A DNA stretch of 64,000 nt from JBAJNN01 sp036881905 (GTDB lineage: Bacteria > Pseudomonadota > Alphaproteobacteria > Rhizobiales > Im1). The notes beneath the pieces were generated by a model. That model saw nothing but the letters and a program-made list of their open reading frames with translations, did not search any database and was not told the DNA's origin. Of the stretch, positions 58,078 to 64,000 are shown piece after piece. The translations under genes were made by a program, and so were the position numbers. The stretch is taken from contig JBAJNN010000009.1 of assembly GCA_036881905.1 (NCBI GenBank), positions 3,768 to 67,767 of the forward strand. The letters run 5' to 3'. Positions within the stretch are counted from its first letter, which is position 1. The number at the start of each line of letters is the position of its first letter.

Positions 58078-59091
58078 ATGCGTTGTGATCGACGTGCTCT
58101 CAGAGGGACTATCCACACCCTGAATCTGAATTCGTCCTTACTGCGCGATAATTTGCTGGGCGATCCGGTTTGTCGGGATGTGCCGGTTTACCTGCCGGCG
58201 GGCCATGATGGCGAGGGCTTGCCGTTGCTGGTTGATTTGGTCGGTTTTACCGGCGCCGGTCCGGCGCATCTCAACTGGAGGGGGTTTGGTGAGAACCTGC
58301 CTGAACGTCTCGACCGGTTGATTGCCACGGGCTCGCTGTCACCGGTTGTTGTCGCGTTTCCCGATTGTTTCACTCGTCTTGGCGGTAACCAGTATATCAA
58401 TTCGCTTGCCCTCGGCCCCTGGGAAGATATTCTGATTGAGGAAGTCGTGCCCTTGGTGGAGGAGCGTTTCGGCTGCGGGGGGCCGCAACGGCGCGGCGTA
58501 TTCGGCAAATCCTCCGGCGGCTACGGGTCGATTGTCCACGCCATGAAGCATGCCGATTTCTGGGCCGCCGCCGCGTGCCATTCCGGCGATATGGCTTTCG
58601 ATCTATGCTATTTATCTGCCATGCCCTGCACCTTACGCGCTCTGGCAGAGAACGATAACTCCATCAAGACTTTCATCACCAATTTTGAAGCCGGGCCAAA
58701 ATGGTCGGGTGCCGATCTCAACATCCTGATGTCGCTGGCAATGTGCGCGAGCTATGATCCAGACCCCGGCGCTTTTTGCGGCGTGCGCCTGCCTGTTGAT
58801 ATGAAGACCTGCGAGGTGATCCCCGATCGCTGGGCAAACTGGCTCAAATGGGATCCGCTGGTTATGGTTGAAACCCGAGGGAAGGCGCTGAAGGCCCTCA
58901 AGGCACTATGGATCGATTGTGGAATCAGGGATCAATATAACCTGCTCTACGGTACCCGCCGCCTGCATCTTCGGTTGGAGTCCATCGGTGTCGATCACCA
59001 TTATGAGGAATTCCCCGACAATCATTCCTCCATCGATTACCGTTTTGATAAAAGCCTGCCTGTCCTTGCCAGGGCGTTGGCGTTGGCCTGA
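58078..59091 (+). CDS. Alpha/beta hydrolase, esterase D type
   Basis: 337 residues. Core features VYLPAGHDGEGLPLLVDLVG, FPDCFTRLGGNQYIN, the nucleophile elbow GVFGKSSGGYGSIVHAM (G-x-S-x-G), and a catalytic-His region HYEEFPDNHSSIDYRF. Of the putative esterase (PF00756) family. No signal peptide, so cytoplasmic. Substrate unknown; the neighbours give no clue. Confidence 0.88.
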   Translation: MRCDRRALRGTIHTLNLNSSLLRDNLLGDPVCRDVPVYLPAGHDGEGLPLLVDLVGFTGAGPAHLNWRGFGENLPERLDRLIATGSLSPVVVAFPDCFTRLGGNQYINSLALGPWEDILIEEVVPLVEERFGCGGPQRRGVFGKSSGGYGSIVHAMKHADFWAAAACHSGDMAFDLCYLSAMPCTLRALAENDNSIKTFITNFEAGPKWSGADLNILMSLAMCASYDPDPGAFCGVRLPVDMKTCEVIPDRWANWLKWDPLVMVETRGKALKALKALWIDCGIRDQYNLLYGTRRLHLRLESIGVDHHYEEFPDNHSSIDYRFDKSLPVLARALALA

Positions 59092-59165
59092 GAGATTTAT
59101 CCCAATCTGAAGAATCGCCGATCCACGATTCTTTTCTCAAAAAAGCATATACCGAATTCAGGTCA

Positions 59166-59891
59166 TCATCGGTTTTCAGTCGGTGGATTACTGGCCTTGG
59201 CAAGCGCTGTATTGATCACGCTTTCAAACCGTTCAAGAGGTTGGTTCCCTACCAAAACCTGTCCATTGATGAAAAAAGTCGGTACGCCCTCAATGCCCAG
59301 CTTTTTCTCGGCGTGAGTATACACTTTGTTAATCTCGCGCGCCAAAGTCTCGTTCTTCAGACAGGCATTGAAACTCTGTTTCGTCATGCCCGACAACCGG
59401 GCGATTTTGAACAGCTCGGTGCGCGGGTCCGCAGTTGCCGCCAACCATACTTGCTGACGTTTGAACATAGTGTCGATCAGGGGGAAATATTTATCCTCAG
59501 GAGCGCAGCGGGCAATCATGAAACCCGCCAAAGCCAGATCGTCAAAGGCAAATTCGCGAAAGATCAAACGCATCCTTCCGGTCGTAATGTATTTTCTCTT
59601 TAATCCAGGCAGAATTTCAGTATCGAATTCAGCGCATCTGTGGCAGATCAGGGACGCATATTCGATCATGGTTACAGGTGCATTCTTGCTGCCCATGATC
59701 ATGTCATTCAGCCCACCGGCTCGCGAGAGCTCCGCCATATCAACGCTTTCAGCCGCTATTGCGGTTTGAGGCCCTTTCAACTCCAACCCCGATCTGTCTT
59801 TAATGACCGTGTAGGTGATCGCCCCGACAATAACCGCAAGGATAGCGATTATAAGCATTACTTTTCGGTTTCCGGATAACATATGGCTCAT
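59166..59891 (-). CDS. DsbA-family thiol-disulfide oxidoreductase
   Basis: Periplasmic, membrane-anchored: N-terminal segment VMLIIAILAVIVGAITYTVI, then a thioredoxin fold with an inserted helical domain. The active site is CHRC in EYASLICHRCAEF, where relatives usually have CPHC, and the cis-Pro loop is GVPTFFINGQVLVGNQPL. 241 residues. The gene faces the esterase tail to tail. Start ATG 59891 (GTG 59894 also possible); no clear ribosome binding site. Confidence 0.9.
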   Translation of the reverse strand: MSHMLSGNRKVMLIIAILAVIVGAITYTVIKDRSGLELKGPQTAIAAESVDMAELSRAGGLNDMIMGSKNAPVTMIEYASLICHRCAEFDTEILPGLKRKYITTGRMRLIFREFAFDDLALAGFMIARCAPEDKYFPLIDTMFKRQQVWLAATADPRTELFKIARLSGMTKQSFNACLKNETLAREINKVYTHAEKKLGIEGVPTFFINGQVLVGNQPLERFESVINTALAKASNPPTENR

Positions 59892-59941
59892 CACTATTTT
59901 TTAACCCTGGCTAAAAAACTCTTTGTATATATCTCTAGAAT

Positions 59942-60439
59942 TCATGATTTTCGTGCTTTGACGCCCCGGCCCAGCCGGCGCAACGCCTCGCGCAATTGGT
60001 TATCCTCAACAATGGAAATCTCATGATCAAGCGCACGTTCTTCTGGTTCCTTAAGCTTCGGTCGGGTCAACCGACCGTTATCCTGACGGCAGGGAAGGCG
60101 ATCCTGAACAATCCTGATTTCCGTGATGGCAGCATATCCGTAGTAGCTGTTGATGCGCTCCAAGATTTGCAGCGTCTCGTGCTGAACCTGCAATGCACGG
60201 CCATCGGCAACACGAATGACCAGCTTGCCGCCGGATTTGTGTCGCCATGCCTTCCGATCGCCTTTTGGGGTGGGCAAACGCGGCCATTGCACCCGCTCCG
60301 GCTGGCTGATTTGCGCCAGCTCATCACCGACAATAACCGGCCACTGTGACAGGATCTCGGCATAGGCGAAGCCGTAGCGCTCAAATGTGGTGCGCGTCAA
60401 TCCCGAAAAATATTGCCAGAGCGATTTAGGCATTATCAT
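59942..60439 (-). CDS. DUF721 family (DciA-like) protein
   Basis: 165 residues. GFAYAEILSQWPVIVGDELA and LVIRVADGRALQVQHETLQI are the DUF721 core (KH-like fold). Relatives (DciA) load the replicative helicase in bacteria without DnaC; membership in that function is inferred from the family. Divergent from mutY; the dsbA-like gene follows on the same strand, the usual alphaproteobacterial order. Confidence 0.9.
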   Translation of the reverse strand: MIMPKSLWQYFSGLTRTTFERYGFAYAEILSQWPVIVGDELAQISQPERVQWPRLPTPKGDRKAWRHKSGGKLVIRVADGRALQVQHETLQILERINSYYGYAAITEIRIVQDRLPCRQDNGRLTRPKLKEPEERALDHEISIVEDNQLREALRRLGRGVKARKS

Positions 60440-60522
60440 GTGCCGATAGTGTCTGTTTCATGTTAGGCTCTCCGGCACCGACCATTGAGTGCATTATCAT
60501 CTTTCCCGGCGATGGAAACATC

Positions 60523-61689
60523 ATGACGCACAATAACAATATTGGCAAACACGAAACCGACTCGATGGCCAGACACCTTTTGACCTGGTACGATCGTCAC
60601 CGCCGCGATTTGCCATGGCGCGCACGTTCAGGCGAATATAAAGACCCTTACCGCGTGTGGCTCAGCGAAATCATGCTTCAGCAAACCACGGTCGCCACCG
60701 TGCGTGACCATTTCATACGGTTTGTAGCCCGCTGGCCGAGGGTGGAAGCCTTGGCGCAGGCATCGCTTGACGAGGTTTTACGCCAATGGGCCGGCCTTGG
60801 CTACTATGCACGCGCCCGCAATCTGCATAAATGCGCGCTGATCATAGTGAAAAAGTATAATGGATGCTTTCCGCGAACTGAAGAGGCGCTCAAATCGCTT
60901 CCCGGCATCGGTGTTTACACTGCGGCGGCGATTGCCGCCATTGCCTTCGATCAACCGACAGCGGCTGTCGATGGCAATGTGGAACGGATCATGGCGCGAT
61001 TATTTGCCGTTGACATCCCGTTGCCGGATGCAAGGCCGGTCTTGCGGGCACATGCCGAAATGCTGGTGGTAAACCATCGGCCGGGCGATTTCGCCCAGGC
61101 GATGATGGATCTTGGTGCAACGGTCTGTACGCCCAAAAAGGCTCATTGCCTCATTTGCCCATGGTCGGAGCATTGTCTCGGCAGAAGACGCGGTATTGCC
61201 TGCGAGCTTCCGCGCAAACGGCGCAAAGCGGTGCGGCCGACGCGCTCAGGGGTGGCATTCTGGATCGAGCGTGCCGATGGCAGTGTGCTCTTGCGTAGAC
61301 GCCCCGAGAACGGGTTGCTTGGCGGCATGCTAGAAGTGCCGTCAACACCTTGGACAACCGGCGAGCCGACCCACACACAAGGCATGGATGATCCGGCCGC
61401 GTCAGCTCCCTGCGATGCGAATTGGCAGGCCATACCGGGACAGGTGGAACATACATTCACGCATTTCCACCTCATTCTTGAAGTCTGGCGATCACGTAAC
61501 TTGAACGACAATATGCGGATCCTCGGCGACGACTATCGCTGGGTCGCGCGCGATGCTCTCGACGGCGAGGCTCTGCCAAGTGTCATGCGCAAGATCGTTT
61601 GCCATGTGGACATGGCGGCAAACAATCGACAGGAGGCATTGAAACCCGCAAGCGACATGAATCACTATGTTCGTTTCCACCAAGTATAG
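60523..61689 (+). CDS. mutY: A/G-specific adenine glycosylase
   Basis: Removes adenine mispaired with 8-oxoguanine. LPWRARSGEYKDPYRVWLSE and IMLQQTTVATVRDHF, helix-hairpin-helix with catalytic Asp (LKSLPGIGVYTAAAIAAIAF, AVDGNVERIMARLF), the 4Fe-4S cluster C-x6-C-x2-C-x5-C in CTPKKAHCLICPWSEHC, and a C-terminal MutT-like domain (LLGGMLEVPSTPW). 388 residues from ATG 60523; the frame opens at 60460. Confidence 0.95.
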   Translation: MTHNNNIGKHETDSMARHLLTWYDRHRRDLPWRARSGEYKDPYRVWLSEIMLQQTTVATVRDHFIRFVARWPRVEALAQASLDEVLRQWAGLGYYARARNLHKCALIIVKKYNGCFPRTEEALKSLPGIGVYTAAAIAAIAFDQPTAAVDGNVERIMARLFAVDIPLPDARPVLRAHAEMLVVNHRPGDFAQAMMDLGATVCTPKKAHCLICPWSEHCLGRRRGIACELPRKRRKAVRPTRSGVAFWIERADGSVLLRRRPENGLLGGMLEVPSTPWTTGEPTHTQGMDDPAASAPCDANWQAIPGQVEHTFTHFHLILEVWRSRNLNDNMRILGDDYRWVARDALDGEALPSVMRKIVCHVDMAANNRQEALKPASDMNHYVRFHQV

Positions 61690-62006
61690 CTGCCCGAATC
61701 TCTCTCTAATTCTGGCTACGGCCTCGTGACTTTCGATCTTTTCTTGAAACTTTGGAGTCAATCCGAATGTCTAGTTGGTCATTTGGGGGCTGCGCGACAG
61801 GGAAGGAAAGTTTGCCACATTAAAATTTTTTGGCGACACTCTACAAAATTAATTGACAAAGTTTTTACCCTGACCTGAAATAATATCAGACCGGCGGGTA
61901 AAAGATGATTTGCTCAGAAAAGCGATTCTCCCGAAAAAAGCATGTGGCTAGGGTGCCCCGCAATTGGGCTGCAATCGTCCATCGGCTTTCCGGAGGCAAG
62001 AGAAAT
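61690..62006. other. AT-rich intergenic region after mutY
   Basis: 317 bp. The composition changes from GC-rich to AT-rich near 61800, marking the left edge of the decayed islet. No gene recognised; short minus-strand frames (61914-62096) lack support. Confidence 0.5.
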
Positions 62007-62838
62007 TGGTTTGTGAATCGCCATTCTCGCTTGAAAACGTAAACCCGCTAGCTCCAACCTTTGGCTTAGAGTTTTGCGGTAAGCAGCTTTGCACAATAGT
62101 AGAACAAAACTTACAGGATTTATAATCAGCCTTAATTAGAAATAAGTTACTAATTTTTAGGGAGCAGGATACGTTTCCACAGCAATTGATGTTTATTTCA
62201 AAGCGCTTGGGTCAAGTTCAGCGTTACCCGTTTTCCAGCGGCATAAAAGGGTATCCGGAGATCGTGGAAATACGAAAGGAACCCGAACAAGATGAAGTGT
62301 TTAGCGGCTTTTGGCATATTGATTTCACTTACCTTGATACGCCGCCTGATTTTACCTTACTGGCGGCAAAGAAAGTACCCGCAGTTGGAGGGGATACTGT
62401 ATTTTCGGATAGCCAGAACGCTTTTTCCACATTATCCGAGGGTATGCAGAAATTTTATTATCTCAAAAAGCGGTGTTTGTTTCAAATAAATTTGCTGAAT
62501 CAACACAAAGGAAGCGTTATTTGTCTAATTCCAACAATACGGATGTAGAAAAAGAAGCTCTATGTACAAATCATCAAGCAATAAAAATCCATCAGGAAAC
62601 TTCTATACCCTCGATTTATATCAACCATGAGCACACAAGCCGCTTCTGCTCCATGACAACGGAAGAGAATGCCCCCATACTTGATTACGTGTTTAAACAT
62701 ATCGCCAAGGATGAATTTACAGCTCGGGTGAGATGGAAAAGTGGGATCATAATCATTTGGGATAATCGCGGTCTTCAACATCATGCGATCAATAATTATC
62801 CAAATATTAAACGAATTATGCATCGTGTTACAATATAA
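62007..62838 (+). pseudogene. TauD/TfdA-family dioxygenase, stop codon and two frameshifts
   Basis: Starts at TTG 62007 behind GGAGG (61993-61997). VNPLAPTFGLEFCGKQLC is the TauD N-terminus. An in-frame TAA (62124-62126), a frameshift near 62160 (LLIF to EQDTFPQQ), then VFSGFWHIDFTYLDTPPDF with the iron-binding HxD and VGGDTVFSDSQ. A further shift near 62470 leads to SIYINHEHTSRF, IIIWDNRGLQHHAINNY and a terminal MHRVTI with the distal His and the 2-oxoglutarate Arg. An Fe(II)/2-oxoglutarate sulfonate or related dioxygenase, now inactive. AT-rich. Confidence 0.85.
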
Positions 62839-62925
62839 TCCTACAAAAACATTTTATAGATGGAAAAATTTATGTTATAAAATTTAACATCTCTAACAAA
62901 CTTTATTTTAATTAAAATTTTTATA

Positions 62926-63649
62926 TTGGCCGTTATGGCAGGTATTGTCGATGCTATCGGCGAAGGAGGAGGGTTGATTACGGTGCCCAGCCTGTTACTG
63001 GTTGGCGTCCCGCCCTTGACCGCATTGGGAACAAACAGATTACAAGCTGTAATCGGAGAACTGACTTCTTTTCTAACTTATGTTTGCTATAAAGAAATTC
63101 GCTCAGAGCGAATTTTTTTGGTATATTATCGACAGTTATCGGATCAATTCTGGGTTCATATGTGGTAAGTTTGTTTACCACGGGATTTTTAAGACTGTTG
63201 CTGCCATTTCTGATGCTTTCGATCGCTCTTTATTCCATCTTTTCCAAGAGACTTAAAAATACGATTGTACAAAAACCAAAAATCACTCCCTTGCTCTTTA
63301 TGGTTATGATGGGGCTGATGATAGGTTTCTATAATGGTTTTTTGGGGCCAGGCACAGGAGCGATATGGATGATGGCGTTCATCATACTGATGGGATATAC
63401 TATAAAACAAGCCAGCATTGCGACTAAACCATTAAATCTTGTGGGGAATCTTATTTCAATGTTTTTTTCATTATTATTGGAAATGTTAACTACTATGTCG
63501 CTGTTTCTATGGGATTGGGGCAGATTTTCGGTGCCATAATTGGAAGTAAAATTGTTGTTAGAAACGGTGATAAAGTGGTTCGTCCAGTTTTTATTTTAGT
63601 TACGATATTATTAACACTAAAACTTTTATCTGAGCAGTTCGGATATTAG
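62926..63649 (+). pseudogene. TSUP (TauE/SafE) family permease, two frameshifts
   Basis: VDAIGEGGGLITVPSLLLVG and LGTNRLQAVIGELTSFLTY are the family N-terminal repeat. A shift in the T7 run near 63115 moves to ILSTVIGSILGSYVVSLF and the second repeat (MMGLMIGFYNGFLGPGTGAI). Another shift near 63485 moves to NVNYYVAVSMGLGQIFGA and the end at 63649. About 240 codons, with eight hydrophobic segments. The family exports sulfite or sulfoacetate-type anions and often accompanies taurine or sulfonate use, fitting the TauD remnant upstream. Confidence 0.85.
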
Positions 63650-63862
63650 ATGATGTCGTCAAGGGATAGCAAACCATAGGGATATAACTCTTATCTGGGT
63701 TGCGACAAGGAATGAGGCGGCGTGACCGGCGATTGAAGCGGTTTTGGATCGTGGTCGAAGAATCATACTCTCGGGGGACAGTCGCGCCACCGGCCAAGTG
63801 GTCTTCACAATATGGATGATCCGCGAAATGACGCGCCGGTGATCGACATGGCGTGCGCCGGG

Positions 63863-64000
63863 CTAGTTGTGGAGCCTCAATAGGTTGTCCTTGTTTAGGC
63901 CGAGGCGACTGATTGGGGTTTGATCTTTTATTGCACCGTGTGGTCGATGCCAATTGTAGAGGGGGATCCACACGGGCAGGTCTGCGGCGCGCTGATCTGA
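63863..64000 (-). mobile_element. IS481-type transposase, C-terminal end (runs off window)
   Basis: Minus-strand frame ending at 63863 reads RAADLPVWIPLYNWHRPHGA and PISRLGLNKDNLLRLHN, the C-terminus of IS481-family integrase-like transposases (YNxxRPH). Only about 45 residues lie in the window. The 213 bp to its left (63650-63862) hold no gene and may include the IS end. Confidence 0.8.

Overview
The window looks like a chromosomal segment of an alphaproteobacterium. The evidence is an alphaproteobacterial-type rrn operon (16S, tRNA-Ile, tRNA-Ala, 23S, 5S), an HdaA-type short DnaA homologue, a pyruvate dehydrogenase cluster whose E1-beta subunit carries its own lipoyl domain, and core genes most like those of Rhodospirillales-type bacteria (an impression from memory, not a search). 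Base composition is moderately GC-rich in the core genes. It drops sharply in a few blocks (about 7.46-7.7 kb, 39.9-40.7 kb and 61.8-63.7 kb), which I read as acquired DNA.

Layout: 0-7.5 kb holds a uracil-DNA glycosylase cut by the window edge, a frameshifted P1-family peptidase, purM-purN, a DUF2066 protein, a CDP-alcohol phosphatidyltransferase, a PerM/AI-2E-type permease and hdaA. At 7.46-9.02 kb a two-gene BglII/BstYI-like restriction-modification system sits at the 3' end of hdaA, bracketed by a 72-bp duplication of that 3' end. From 9.1 to 12.2 kb, on the minus strand, lies an unusual locus: a 31-residue peptide gene with a very strong ribosome binding site, a hairpin, a TPR protein and an MFS transporter. 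The last two are broken. From 12.6 to 17.5 kb there is a LysR regulator, a DUF1445 hydro-lyase and a complete TRAP transporter.

The stretch 17.5-28.4 kb is housekeeping: ispG, a CcdA-like protein, rpoD, dnaG, a GatB/YqeY protein, carA and groES-groEL with a CIRCE operator. From 28.6 to 30.6 kb there is a MITE-like element and a heavily damaged DNA methyltransferase pseudogene next to tRNA-Arg. Then come ftsB, pdhA-pdhB-pdhC-lpd, a GlsB/YeaQ protein, lipA, ratA and a CinA-type amidohydrolase. The lipoylated PDH subunits and lipoyl synthase sit together, a functional module. At 39.9-42.2 kb azlC-azlD follow a fatty acid desaturase that carries a stop codon. Then come cysS, aroK, aroB, a CNNM/CorC-type protein, an outer-membrane barrel protein, two SDR enzymes, prfB with its programmed frameshift, and the rrn operon. 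The right end has an esterase, a DsbA-like protein, a DUF721 protein and mutY. It finishes with decayed TauD and TauE/TSUP genes and the end of an IS481-type transposase.

A general pattern: core genes are intact, while at least eight accessory genes carry frameshifts or in-frame stops. This suggests ongoing loss of non-essential functions, although assembly errors at homopolymers cannot be excluded for individual cases. A dispersed palindromic repeat family (four copies here) sits at the 3' ends of genes and in several cases overlaps their stop codons.
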